From: Orthonyx spaldingii
Taxonomy: Eukaryota > Chordata > Aves > Passeriformes > Orthonychidae
Direction of reading: 5' to 3'
Length of the DNA: 64,000 nt
Assembly (NCBI GenBank): GCA_013397795.1
Contig: VZTJ01000753.1
Coordinates: forward strand, 1,321,410-1,385,409
The notes under the pieces were generated by a model that was not told the origin of the DNA, made no database searches, and saw only the letters and a list, made by a program, of their open reading frames with translations. The position numbers and the translations under genes were made by a program. Position 1 is the first letter of the stretch. Each line of letters begins with the position of its first letter. Shown here in pieces: positions 30,001-45,000 of the stretch.

Positions 30001-33000
30001 CAGAATAAAAACATTTGCAACATTGGGCCTGCCAACATCAAGCACCAATTACTTCTGCCAGAAGGAATTACCACAGTGGGACAGTTCACAGCAGGAGAGC
30101 TGCTTGTGCCCTCTCACATGACCTAATGTAAGCACTTGGATAGCTTGGAAAAGGAGGGCAAACGAGGCTGGGCTCAATTGAGGACTTCATGGGAACCAAA
30201 CAAATCAAACAAAAAAGAGCTGTAAGACTGGAACAGAGAAAGGAAAAGAGTACAGAAGTTTTAAAAAATGTTAGATGATACAGCATATATTAGAAGTTGA
30301 GCAGAAGATTTTCAAGTCTCAACAACTTTCTCTTATCATGGCAACTGATGAGAATTAAAATGTGTCTAGCACTATCCCAATTAAAGCTACACATGGTTCT
30401 CTTAAATCAAATTATAAAAACTGAAACTCTTCTGAGAGTCTGTCCACAGAAGAGCAGGTACTGTAACGGAATTTATTTCCATATCCCTTCTGAAAAAAAT
30501 TTGGAAAATACTAAAGGTTGCAAGGTCAGGCACTCCAAAGTTTATAACTAAATATTCAATTATTTAATTGCCTGGCCAAATGCTTCAAGAAATTGCTGCT
30601 TTAGTCACTTGCCTATCTAGAATGTCTGTCCCATAGGATGACTACGCTTTGGGAATTAATTAAAGTTTTATAAAGACCATTTGTCTGCAATAAATGAGAT
30701 GAGTTCTTAATCTCAGAAACACAAAATGAACAAATGTTGCCCAGAAGAACAAGAATCTCTTGTCCTCTGCTATCCAAACTTTTAAGTGATGGCAGGCACA
30801 TCTTTTAAACAAAGTATTTCACCAGGCAACATTAATCAATCTGTGGTTCTCCACTTGACTTAGCAGAAACCTGAAGTCAGAAGTGCAGAAAATGTGAACT
30901 ACAATGAGGTCAAGACGCTGATGCTCTGAACACATATAAATATCTATCTATATCTATATCCTGGGGGAGGGACACTGGTAAGACAGGAGTTAGTCTAGCT
31001 TTAAAACTACAAACAAAAGCAGCCATTTCTTCCCTTAATACATTTTCATCCTGTCCTCTTCCAGCTTTATCTCACCTAGGCTTTTCCTTTGCTTCTATCA
31101 GATCGACGTTCTCTTTCCTTCATGCTTGTCAATTTTGTGTGTGTCTCAGTTCAGCTGCAAATTAACTCAGAGATAAAATAACCTCACCTTACTTAAGGAG
31201 CGTACAAATTACTAGTATTTACTATCAGGGGAATAAGCATTATTAGAAAATCAATAATTTCAGTTTTGAAGTAGGATCTCTGATAGTACTTTCATGGGAA
31301 AGTCTCACAAAAACAAAGCTATAATGCAGAGCTAAAAGTGTCTGCGCTCCAGTGTGAAGCTAATGGTCTTCTGATCATATCTACGAAATGATTACTTCAA
31401 AGGAGAGATTGAAAAAATACTGTTTTGTCATGACAATATCCCTTTCAGATTTAATTATCGTTGCTCTTTATGTTTCAGAATACTATTTCAGGTCTAATGC
31501 TTTCTGCTTGAAAATTGCAAACTGAAACAAGATTCAAAAATCAAACAGACAAAAACAAGAAGTACAACTTTAGTAAAGAACCAACACTAAAGAAGATAAC
31601 ACCACATCAGTGAAAAAACACGGTCACTGATCCCTCCTGTCTTCTCTTCCCACAAAATATATAAGAAAACCAGAAAGTAATTGAGATGTTTTCAGTCATA
31701 TTATTCAAAGATTTAAATAATACTGTTCAGATTTAAGGATAGATATATTGATAGAAATATATCAGAAGGGTACTGGAAAAACATGCAATTAGGAAGTGTG
31801 ATAGGTCATACTACATATAAATATAGAGGACAAATGCTTTAAAAATTCCAAGTCAAAATAGAAATTCCAATAGGGAAATAAATGCAAATCTTTTTGACTC
31901 GTCTCATACATAAAAGACTTAATGCATTGAAGTACTGAAGTTAAAAGATCAATCTAAACTTTCAAAGAGAACATAAACTCTTAAAAAAACATGAGTTAGC
32001 ACAACTGAAAACAGATACTCAGACTGGGAGGTAAAGTTTGTGTAACACATGTTAGCATTGGACACGGAAGGTAACACTTCTGTTTTAACTAGAATAAATC
32101 CTCTTCCTACTGAAGATAAACCCCCCTCAAAACCAGAAGGAATTAGAAATTAAAGAAAAGAAAAAAACCCAAACATTCCTTTAACTTAGATTTGTGGAAT
32201 GCGTCAGGATTTGTTTTCTTGCACTCACTCAAGTAGCCTTTGGCAAGCTGCATAAGAAAATATCCTCTAGTACCATTAACTTGGAATTTCCAACAGAAAG
32301 GCAAGTCTTAAATAATTGAGAGACTATTTTTTGCCTCATTTTTGTATCCTGTCAAAGACAGTGAGTTCCTACTCCATCATAGCATAATATAGGTAAATGT
32401 GTTTCAATAAAGACTAAAGCTGATAAAAACACCAACCTTTTACTTCCATCCTCAATAGTTTTATCACATAAAAACATGTGAGAACATTATGCATACTAAA
32501 GGAAAAGTTTCAATCTCCACTGCATTTCAGATTAAAGAAATTTTTTTCAGAGGGGACATGTTAAACAGCTCTAATCTCAGTCTTAGACTGCAGGAAAAGT
32601 AGTTTGTTTGAAATTACTTTTCAAACAAACTACTGAATGAATCAGAACTATAAAATCCTGCCCTATCAATGTGGAGGAAAAGAAAGAAAAAAGCCACCTC
32701 GAGAATAGCAGGAGAAGCAGTACTACAGTCACAGTCCTGTCAGAAAACTGGAGGAAGCGAGGAATTAAAACTTAATATAGATGATTTTTAGGAAATGCTC
32801 AAGTTTTAAGTAACTATCATATTACATAGGCTGCTTCTCAATACAGCTTTTGACTAAGTCATGCATTCAAGACACCCTCTGAACACATGTTTTTTTAAAA
32901 AACCAGAAACCAAGCTATACTTCAGCTCATTAAAACAGTAACAGCAACTGAAATACAGTAATTAACCTATGAAATAACTTGTAACGCTTACAGAATTTCA

Positions 33001-36000
33001 ACTGATGTGGTTTGAGGGGTGGAGAAGGGAAAGATTGTTTCAATACCTTGTCTTCCCTCATCATTGGTAAACAAACCAGCATCACTGCTGCTCAGACTGC
33101 TGGATTCACTGTAATAAGAGAAAGAAAGAAACAGATCAAAAGAACAATTGATCTTTCAGTCGTAAAATTTTAAGGAGACAAGGCTGTGCTCAGATTGAAC
33201 TTAAGCCCAACAGAGATCGGCAAGAAAATAGGATGATTTTTTTTAATCAAACTGCAAATATCCCAGTTCCATTAACTACAAAGCGTATTATTTTTGGCAC
33301 ATAAAACCATGGGGATCTAATGGTACCCTGACAGTAAGCCAGATGTGACTGCAACGAGGTGCTGACACAATTGATGCATTTTATTATCTGCTTCCATCAA
33401 ATGCTCACTGCTCCCTTCTTATGCTGTGCAATTCAGCTTGATCCTGGAACACCACTGCTCAATAAAATAGGAAAAGTCTCAATCAAAAGCAGCCTAAGCC
33501 TTCCTTCAGCACATGAAATATAGGAGTCTGAAAATCAAATTACCTTTCTGAACATCATTTGCAAATATTCTGGAAAAGTCACTGCTTAAGGTTTCATGAC
33601 ATACTACTTGGGGAGAACAAAAAAAGTTTATAACAAAGGTAGCCAATTAAATCAAAATAAAGGTCACCCTGAAGAGAATAATGATTCATGATAATAATAN
33701 NNNNNNNNNNNNNNNNNNNNNNNNNNNNNNNNNNNNNNNNNNNNNNNNNNNNNNNNNNNNNNNNNNNNNNNNNNNNNAAAAAGCAGCAAGGTACAGTTTA
33801 CTTTTCTACTACTTCCAGCATGGCCTTAAAATTAGAATGTGTGTACACATCATGCACACACATCTCTAAATTCAAAGACATGAGTAGGTATTTAGTTCTT
33901 TGTTGTATGTACATTGCTACATACAATATTCCATGTCTCTAAATAGCAAATCAGACTGGTCTTTTAATAACACAGATCGCACTTTGTTGAGTTTCACATG
34001 AAACGACTTTTTTGTAAACCCTTTATTTTACTTTTTATCAAGAGAGTAGCTATGTTAGGGAGGTAATATTCTGATCAAAACTTTATCATATTTTACTTAC
34101 TCTGAGATGTAGAACCATTTGAAAAATCCCTCAAATACTTCACAAATTCAAGTACATTTTATAAATAATATAGCTACTCTTGATGTGCCGTACAAGCCAG
34201 TCACAAGAACTTTAGGCCTGTTTACCTTTGTACAATTATTCATATTGCAATTTGCATGCTGTTTTATACTTGAAATTAACTGATCTCAATTGTTTTTATT
34301 TTTTAATAATAAATTATTTGTATTTTTCTAAAAAAACCTAGTACACTTAGAATGATTTTCTTTTAAATTCTAATTTCTCACAAAAGTAAGTCTTGAGATT
34401 TTTAATACATGAATATATTAATTATTCATATGAATATATGAATTACACAAAATTTGTCTAATTCATATTTAATTATAAGCATATATATATTTTTAGTGTC
34501 TTCCTTTGGGAGGCATCCCAACAGGATTTGAAACACAATGTGGTAGTAGGCAACATAAAGCAGTGATTAGGATTTTAAAACACACACACACACATATATA
34601 TATATAGACACAGCTCTGTGTTTGAAGACTAAGTTGTCTTAATCTTTGCTGTATCTTAAGCTTATCCAAATTCTTGATGCATAAGCAACACTTACACTAT
34701 CTCTTAGACATAATATAATCAGAACAGACTTAAGCACTTGCACAATTGCCCTACGCTGAAGAAAGGTGAAGTGTATGCAATGAGAATGGAACCATCTTTT
34801 GTGAGGGAGACCAAGGCTTGAACTTTCTCATGTTGCAAGTCCTAGTAATTCCCTTTTAGCAAGCATCCCATCCTCACTTTAATTATAACACAGATGGCTT
34901 TACTGTCCTTAGATTTCATTACGCACAATTTTCCATCATCCATTTCAAAGGAAAAACATCCCTTCTTCATATATTCTTCCTGTCCAATTATTGTTTAATT
35001 GCATGTTTTAAAATAAAGTCAGGAAATCCTTTCAACCTTGATATTTCAGCCACTTTCCCACCAAATTTTCCAATTTTGACAACAGTTGTCTTCCCTTTTT
35101 TAAATAAGATATTTCAATTGTGAAATGATTCTCACTGAAGGACTAGTCAGCACATGAAAGCATAACCACTTGAAGTTTTTAAAAACATTTAAAACAAATT
35201 AAAAAAATTCAAACTAGTATTGGCATATCCATGGCGCAGCATTCACTCTCCTCAGGCCACAGTCACATAGGGCAGGGATTACAGTTGAGATAATTGCTAC
35301 ATGGCAGTCATTTCACTGAATAAATTCAAAATCTCTGGAATTTATACATTAATGTCTAAGTACATGAAAGCTGTTATGATGGAATTTATTTCCAGTTTTA
35401 TATAATTTTGCAGTGTATACTGCTAATTCCTTTGCTTTGTAATGAGAATTCCCCTCCCAGCAAGACTTCCATGCCAAAGAAAAAAGCCACTCCTTTTAGT
35501 CCTATAAAACAGCATGTGCAAGCAAAATTTGGAAGGAACAGCTATGTAATCCAAAAAGCTTTGACAGCTTTATTTCTACACTTGTGGAAACAAAGAAGAA
35601 ATATTTGTCACTCGCAGTTCCTATGACTAACAAGCTGTCTGGTTCTTTGGTTTCATAGGAGACACAGGAGATTTGTGCCATCCCCAGGAACTGAGCAGTT
35701 CCTGTTTTCCCCCTGGCCACAGGTCAGCAGGTGGTGTCTCCAAGCTTCACTGCTGCTTCCCTTTCAAAACAGGCAATTGAAATTTCACCTCTCTTTGGTA
35801 ACTTCAAACACAAACAAGTGCCAAAGCTTGTGGGAATTAAATAGCACCCAGAGCACCACACACTGCTGAATTTGGCTGAAACTGGCTAAAACCTGAGCAT
35901 TGAGGATAAGGATGGATAAGCTCTGATCACAAAAATCTCATTTCCAGTGCTTAAAACAATCCTCCCAGGAATTCATCTTTGGGATCATTTAGATGCTGGC

Positions 36001-39000
36001 ATTTCAAGAGTTTGAAGACTCCTCCTCCTACTTCTGAATCACGCACTTAAAACCCGGTTATTGTTGTGTTTGGTGTTTGAATACGGACACACAGAGATAA
36101 AAGACTGCAAAAGAAGTGTCATTTAACATTTTTAATGTGCACTTCAAAAACATGTTATTTTCAAATAGTGTCATGTATACACTGAAAACTTCTGACTGGT
36201 TTTAGAGCCAAGGAATTTAACTCCCATTAAAAATTATCAGCTTTGTTTTGTTTTTAAAAAACAAACTTCTAAAAAATTAGTCCTTTTTTAAAGAATTACT
36301 GAACTATTGCACTGAATACTACTGCACACGTTATTGCATACAAAACAAAAGCAACTTTGTATACTTTTTATTCTTCCTCCTCCAGCAAGTGTTGCTGAAG
36401 TGCAAGTGTTATCCAAGATGCTTTGTTAGCTGTTTGTATCTTGTGCAATGTCATGGTCCCTTTTAAAATCTCAGCTTTCACTTTCAGAACATACTCGTCC
36501 TAAGAATTTGATGGTTCTTTCAAATTCTTCTAGCTAAACAATCTCTAATAAAGGCACTACTGTATTTAAGTCAGATTAAAATGAGTTAAAACTATGCACA
36601 TAGAAAATAATCTGATACAGTATCAGCTGAGAGGGTTAGATATGGCAGATTTCTAATCACACTATGAAATGCAAGTTTTCTAATTTTCGAAGCTCTTTGT
36701 TACTGCTGACCATTGAAAGAAATTCAGTAGAATGCCAGACCATCGCTCTACCATGTGCCTGAGCAGAAAAACCCATGAAGATGAGAATGGTTTCAAAGAC
36801 CATTTACTATGGCCATAGACAAGCATTTGGAGTATGACTTGAGCAACTGCAGCAATTGGGGTAACAAAACATCAAGCATTTTGAAGAGAAAGATCAACTT
36901 TTAAAACAATAACATTTCTTTCGTGACAAAAGATTCAGACTGACCTGAGAGTAGCTCAGTCCTGGGAGCCTACCAGAGAATATCCTTACCTATCACTCTT
37001 CTCTCCACCCAAAAATTAGCTATAGAACTTTTGAGCTCAAGAACTGTTGCCCTTGTAGCATAACAGAAAGTCTTTTATAAATAAAAAATACAACAAAACT
37101 ATGGAGATATGAAAAATTATGCAATGGTTCCTAGCTTGAAGGAAATTTTTAAACATCTGTCTTTAGGTTCCAAACTTGGAGGAACAGACTCCAAGCATCA
37201 TCAAAGAAGAGAGAAGTTTTCTAAAGGCTTCCTGACCACACAGACTCCTAACTTGCATGTCAAAGGGAGATGTCTTAAGTTACACTGGCTGCCTTGAAGG
37301 ATGAGTTCTGCTCTAGTAATTAAGTTGTAAGGAAAAATGTTCAAGGCTTGGGATTAATTCAGCTCTTCCAGCTGCTTTTTGTTCACAGGTGAGGGACAGA
37401 GCTGGTATGTACCAAAAAGACTTGGGACTTTTCTGAATATAACTGGAGTTAGTCACTTACCAATGCTGCTGCTATGACAGTAACCTATCTGACTGCTCCA
37501 GTCAAAACCACTCTCTGCATCTCGACTCTACCTGTCCAGTAAGGAAAAGGCTTAACAGTTTATAGATAACATGCCTACAAAAATCCAGGGACACTAGTGC
37601 TGTCACAGAACTGATGAAAATTATATGTTTTGATATGTGTCTGTCTTGCTGACACGTCTGCATTCAGAATCTGGCATGTGGAATAAACATAATCAGGCTT
37701 ACCAGGCCCTGCAGTTAACATCCCTTGTGTATGTGGAAAAATGACTTGCACCTTACTGTGTTGTCAAAATAGTACTTTGGAAACAATTACCATTGTAGTA
37801 TGACTGCTGTCTGGAATGGATGGATGAAGTGTCCTGCCAAAGGGTCATCATTCCTCCATTTTTCTAATGGTAAGCTCAGGTGTTTCTGAACTGTAAATTG
37901 GTTTTTGCATTTCGTAAATGATGTATATCCTTGGCAACCTGCAGACTTTTTATGCCCATGACACATCAGAACATACTGTCTAAATGGTGACTCTAAACAC
38001 TGACAACCTTTCTGACGAATAGAGATAACAATCAAAGCACCAATGTCTAGAAATTGGAAAAACACTAAATTCTTGTCTGAGAACTGTCACCAGTTGACAT
38101 AGCCAGAAAACCCCATATTATTCATATGTATGTTTTGTCATTCTTAATCTTGAAACAATTAGAACATATTATTTCACAAAACTGTTTTCTTGGTTATTCC
38201 TCTGCTACATCACTCTCTATTTTATGCTGAATTCCTTAATCTGAGTAACTAATATACAAAAAATACTAGATGTAAAAAATTTAAGAGTAATTTTTTAAAA
38301 CAGATACTATTGATGCTAGAATTTCAACTCTGGAAATAACAAAAAAATCCAAAGATTCCCAATACAAGCAACAGTAATAAAAGCAAACAAATATTATCCA
38401 AAGTTTCCGTAAAAAGGAAGAGAAAGAGTAACCTGTCACTCATGTTCTCATCTGAGCCTTTTTGTTCCTCATATTCCATTTTGTCCTTATTTGCTTGATT
38501 CACTTCTTCATTTTCTATAACTACTCCTTCATCCAAGATTTCCGGTCCTTGTCGAGCTGCAGATACTTTTCTCTTTTTCACTTTGCTCTTGGAAAACTCT
38601 TGGTGTTGGTATGATTTATTGTTATTGTCCATTTCTTGATCTCTGCTGTTATCCTGTTGTTGAGTTATCGTCAGTGCATTAGAGACTTCTGATGGCAGAT
38701 CTATTGCCATGCGTTTTACCTTCCTTCTCCTGCGCAAAGTTCTGTTTCCCAAACTGTCCACAGCCAAATCTGGTTCGTGCCACAGAGGTCTTTTGCCTCT
38801 AATGTTATTTAAGTTTGAGGAAGGCCTGCGTTTAGCAACCAAGAGCTGGTCATCAGAATCACTGTGGTCTTTCTTGGTAGCATGATTCTCCCTGTAGTCT
38901 TTGTTTGATTCCTCTAAACTGGAATCGGAGCCTTCACTTAGGCAGTGACCAGTCTCCCAGGGATGATGGGTGGTAAATGAACGCCTTTTCCGTCCCCTCC

Positions 39001-42000
39001 TTTTCCTTGCCTGTCTCTTTAGAAGACAAGACACACTTCGAGAATGATCTCCAGTATCAGCAAAACCTCCTCTGGCTTGCTCTGAACTTTCTTCCAGTGC
39101 TGAGACCAGATCATGAACCAGTTCCTCCATAGTCCTACTGAAATGCCTACAGATTTCGAAGGAAAAAAAAAAGTGCACAAGAAAACAACAAATGAATCAA
39201 AACTGTTAAGCATAAACTACAACAACTTTATTTGGCAAAATCATTTTAGTCACTTTAGGCAAGGTAGAATAATCTTTATAGGACGGACATTGACTATTTC
39301 TGCCAAGAGACAAAACCTTGCCAACCAGTTCTTGCAGTTTTTTGCAACTCATCGGCATAAGCTCCTTTTAAAAGGTATCTTCCCAAACTTGGAACAAGAG
39401 GCAGGTGGGAGTTCCCCCATCTGTTTCTGGCCTCACTGTTATTGTTTGGTTTTAATTAATCTCATCACACTTATATTATTGTCAGGGATTCCACACGGCA
39501 AGAGCATCAACAAAGATCATTCACTCTAACTGCAGGTAAGGAGCACATTTTAAATTTAGGAATGGGAAATGGAATACATAACATTCTTCCTTGATGTACA
39601 CTAAGGAGTTCTGTTTAAGACTTTCATGATGATAAAATATTTTTAAGGATAATTATCTCTTGATGCTGCCTAAATGCCAAAATGAAGTTAATATAGGAAT
39701 TCTTACATAATATGACTTTTCCTAATAGCAACTAATCCTGTCTTTCCAAATGGCTGATATCTGTTTGATTATTAAAAAATTCAATTCAATGAAGTTATAA
39801 TAGGTTGAGAGAATACCCAGCTACAGATAATTCTAGAGTATTAAATGCAAAGTTTCCTACCACATGTAGGCACTTGCATCCATGGAATCCCATGCTTGTA
39901 TAAGGAAAAGAATCAGATTAAGGCCTTACCCTTTAAAATGTTTTGCTCCATCCCCTTCAAATTTCACTAGCATTTAGCATGTCTTTAACTCAGTATGCTT
40001 CAGTAGGTTCACCCATGCATTACATGAATGTAATTACAAAAACGTTAAATGATTGCTGCTGAACTCTGAAGGCTGTGAACCTTCTCTACAAACACAGCAA
40101 TCAGACTCTCACATCAAAACATCAGAAGACCCTTTTCCTTGAGGTAAAACAAAGATTAATTTCCATGCTGGCTACTACATTGCACTAACTGATACATATG
40201 GAAGACATGGTACATTCAGTAAATTATGTAGAGGACATTTAAAAGCAAGACCCTTCACTTTATTTTACAATATAAATGTCTGGAGGAACTTATAATAACA
40301 AGTGTTCTACACATAGTCAGTGATGCTGTAGATGTGGAGAAAACCTAAATAGATCACAGACAGCTTCCCTCTGCCACTTAGCACAAACTCCAACATCAAA
40401 GGTACTTAATGGTGATGGCTGAATGGGCAGTGTTAAATATTAATGGGGGAACTGAAGAACATGTTTAAGAAGAAATCCAAGCCGCTCATGAAATATCTTA
40501 CTTGAAAAAAGTTACATATTCTCCTTTTAAACCATTTTCAGAAATACTTACTTTAAACATTTCAATTGCAAGAACAATAAAAGCACAGAAAGTGGTAGAA
40601 ATATAAGCTTATTATGAATTCTTGAAACTGCTGTGTCCCTTGCATTTATTTCCCATACCTCTTTTTCTGTCCTGATGTAACCTCTAGTCATATTACTCCA
40701 TCTTAACGTTTTCTTTGGCTCTTAGTAGAGCAGAATTATATCGTCTTGTAAATGGTGAGACAGCTCTGGAAAAGTACTACAGTTTCTCCTTAATCCATTT
40801 AGTTCACAAGATGCTTAAATAGATGTATTAGCCCATGTTTCTCTGTGGCTATAGCTGCAGTGGGGAGGGCACTTGCCCCTTTAGCCTTCCTTTAACCTCC
40901 CATGAGGACAGGTATCCCCACAGGTGCACGTATCAGAAATGAGATGCCCTTGAGATTTATGGGGCTCTTCTGCACTAGTTTAACAAAAGCCATAACACTC
41001 AGACAAACTGCAGCACATTTGGGTTAATTTGAGACATTAATTCCCCCAAATGCCTGCCCAGCCCTTCCTGCCACAGACTTTTGCGTCTCTGGCAAACTGA
41101 TAGAAGTGGAGGTGCACCAAAAAGTGAACTTGTAGGCTTAAACCCAGACTTAGCACTCAAAACAAACAGGTTTCTGCTAACCTGACAGAATATGAACTAG
41201 CTTATAAAAATCTCTTGCAGCCCATTCTCTTAGTGACCCTGTAGCACAAAGCAAAGGGGAAAGAGAGGACAGCAACACTAATTCTTGCACCATAGTTTAT
41301 GATTAATTCCTTCAATTCAGTATCCCTAATCTGTATGGGTAACTATATCACTAAAATCAATGTAGAGCCTAGAGTGGACATACCAATTTACTCCAGATAA
41401 TGGCACAAGTATGGTGGGAAAATTACCTTAGTTCCACAAAACACTTCAAGATCAAACACAATATATCCAGCTCCGATTTTTATACCTGAACGAAACTTGT
41501 CCTGAATTCCTTCCAAAATACTGTCAATACAGATGGTGCAGGATCAAAATATGAAACTCAAGAAAAGTGAACACCCTCAAGTATTTTTGAGGAAATACCA
41601 AGATTCTTAAAAGGCTCTGAGCAGTAAAGGGACTTAACTTCCAGCAGACTACGACTGTGAATATTATGAACTTCTGCAATCAATCTTTTCTATTGAATAT
41701 CAGGTCCCTTCACTGCAACTCCTGAATTAAGATTTGTACAGGGCAGCGACCTTATTTGCCCTAAAAATTGCAGCCATGGTCCAATGTATAATATAACTGT
41801 ATCATAACTGCATCACCTCCTAGGCATATCTGACAAATTAATATTATAATTATTTCAACATGTTTCCTTAGGATTACTTGATCAGTTTGGGACAGTGCAA
41901 GTTCCTTTCAATAGATTGAAAATACAAACACAAACCGCTTCAGCTTTTTATTCACGTTGCACTTTCAACATGCCAGTGGTCCACATTAAAACTCCTTCTG

Positions 42001-45000
42001 ACAACTCAAAAATCTCTTTTGCTTAATTTTATTGGTGCTCTCATTTCTCCTGCTATAATTAAAGAAAAAAACCCCCAAAGGTAGCAGCCACTAGACAGAT
42101 TTCAGATTAACTGTTCTATATCGAAAATTCAGGAGCATATTTCTATTATAGCATTATTTATCAGACAAACTCAGTTTTGAAACTTTCTCTATTATTCACA
42201 ACCAGCTGCCAAGCTTGTATTCCAAACCTATGAAGCAATTTTAATTATCGCTGCAGACGGTACTGTAACAAAAATATTTGCATTTGAAACAAGTTGAAAA
42301 GTAACTACAAGAAGTATTAAGGACATTACCAGTGAGTTCAGTGGTGCTCAGTAAGACAAGAAATTTCAAAGGTTGTAACAACGAAAGTAGAACAACATAT
42401 TGAGGTACATAAAATATTAAGATGAGCCACAGTTTAGCACGACTCACATAAGGCTATAAAAATGCTGTTACAGCAACAGCCCACAGCTAGCAATAAACTG
42501 TAATGTCCTCACTAGAAGAAGATCCTACTTTACTACAAGAAAATCTGGTTTGCCTACACTGACCTTTACATTTATCTGAAGCAATTTTAATGCAGTTCAC
42601 CAAAGGCTGGCCCATTTCCTCTCTAACCCTTACCAGAACAGGCCATATAAGTCCTGTTTGCAGAAAACTGTGTAACTGCTTTCACCTGCTCCAAAACAGA
42701 TCACACAGCTTCTGTTCAGTATTAATATTCAAACTGAAAATCCTAATGGAAATAATGAGCACTCACTTTCCCAGTGCAAATTAAGTATCATTTGTGTTCA
42801 CCTCTCCCCTAAAGCACATAACAATGTAGATCTCTGACTACTCACAAAATATTTCACAAACACACACCAATTGGAAAGTTAATTTAGTTGCACAACTCTT
42901 AAGGAGAGGCACTATCTCTTGCCAAACCAACAGCTGCATTTACGTTTACTTTCTAGTTCTATACCTTTTGCTGTTAAATAGGACTGCAGCTTCTTGCTGC
43001 TAAATTTTATGCTGCATCTGTGCCTCACCAATTCAGAGAAGAACCATGAGTTTTGCTTCCTTCACAACCCACCTTGATCACAAGCTAAAAGCACAATAAA
43101 AATCAAATACTTCCTTCAACATCGGGATTCTAAAACCTGACTTTCTATAATCTTTTCCCATATGGATTCTCTGATGTCTCGTAACACAGCTGTACTCACA
43201 GAGTACCTTTATCTTCAGACAGGTACTAATTTAAATCCCATTTCTCCAACTCAGAAGTTATTTTCACAACACCTTAGAAACACTAGTTTTGAGATCTCTG
43301 CTTTGTTAGTGACTCTGACTGAAATTTGGATTGAAGAGGTGCAAATATTTGGGAGAGAGCAGCATATGATAAGTCTCACTGCCTTGCTTGAAGAATTTAC
43401 AGATTCGAAAAAGAGAACTATCATGGTTTTTGGGACACACAAAGGGGGAAGCAAAACAAAGCAACACAATTAAGTAAAAATTTTTAAAAAGCTGGCAAGA
43501 GAGTATGGTATATAAGGAAATACCTGATAAACCTATGTACATAGAAGCTTATGTTTTCCTTCTCTCAGGTAACAGGACAAGAGGAAATGGCCTCAAGCTG
43601 CACCAAGAGAGGTTTAGATTAGATATTAAGAAAAATTTCTTCACTGAAAGAATGGTCAGGTATTGAACCACACTGCCCAGGGAAGTGGTGGAAGCACTGG
43701 TGAAAGTGTTCAAAAAACTTGTGGGTGTGGCATCTGGCAACAAGGTTTAGTGGTGAACATGGCAGTGCTGGGGTAACAGTCAGACTCTGCCGCAGAGCTC
43801 TTCCCAAACGTAACCATTCTATAATCAGAAACTGAAGTTGTGCCTAGACTATTCAAACTCCCCATCATTAAAAAGCCATCACTAAGAGGTGGACAAAGCA
43901 TCCAGTTCCACACCCACACCTATTTATGTCCTTCAGCACTATTTGCTGGACAACCAGGTATGCAAAGCTACACCACAAGCCACCCCTTCCATCCCATATC
44001 AACCATCACTGCAGGGCATAACAACTACTTACTAAAAAAGCTCCATACTTTCCAACTTCAGAGGATCCTCATTCCTGTAAAGACTAAGAGCCAACACACT
44101 TGGCAACACATTCAAAGTAAATCTGACCTGCAGACCAAAGAAACTTAACACAAATGTAATTTTCATACTAAAAAATTTAAAAATATAACAGTATCAGAAA
44201 AGACACTTACAGAAATTAAATGGTTTTGACTTTCACATGAGATAGGATGGACAGTTATAAAAGATGAGGAATCTTGAGACAAAACAGGATACTATCTATG
44301 GTGGAGCACATCTGTATGTGAAAAGAGAAAATTAACCCTCAGATCCCAGGCTATTTTCCATCTTCAAGGTATGCCAACTCCCCTTTTTTGTAATATGTTA
44401 TGTATGTAAACAAGTTTCACAAAATAATAAAAGTATAGGAGAATTTGGAAAAAAAATATGAAAATTTATGGAAGTGACTATTCCTCAAATAAAGACAGTT
44501 ACTACACTTGCTGGGAATGTCTACAAATGTTTTCTATATATGCAGCTCCTATATATTTGAATGCATACTTTTTCTATCAACATTTTATTCCTCCAAGCAC
44601 ACACTGTAAATTAATTCTTGGTACCAACTCTGTATTTGAGAAACTTCTTTAGACAACTTCTGGAGTTTCCTTACACCTGTGCACCAGCACAGGCTCCTGT
44701 CTGACATGCTGGAAAGCAGCTCTGCAGAGAGAGACCTGGGGGTCCTCGTGCACAACAAGCTGTCCCTGAGCCAGCAGTGGCCTTGGGACCAAGAAGTCCA
44801 AAGGTATCCTGGGGTGCATCAGGAAGAGCATTGCCAGCAGGGCAAGGGAGGGGATCCTGACCCACCACTCAGCCCTAGGAAGGCTTAGAATGCTGTCTTC
44901 AGCTCTGGGCTCCTCACCGTAACATAGACATGGAGAGGGTCCAGTAGAGGGCTGTGAAGCCAATTAAGGGACTGGAGCTTCTCCCTTCTGAGGAAAGGCT

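Larger units (their letters stand above)
24688..33046 (-). other. GPATCH2: GPATCH2 intron 3
   Basis: About 8.4-kb GT-AG intron. It contains one solo LTR (26123-26685), a short TATC-type repeat (30935-30960) and a perfect 16-bp hairpin (32598-32634) about 410 nt downstream of the exon 3 donor in the transcript. The rest is AT-rich, with no gene-like frames. Confidence 0.8.
33109..38432 (-). other. GPATCH2: GPATCH2 intron 2
   Basis: About 5.3-kb GT-AG intron with an assembly gap (33700-33777) and a CA/TA microsatellite (34580-34606). Very AT-rich around 34250-34500. No recognisable transposon or other gene. Confidence 0.8.
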
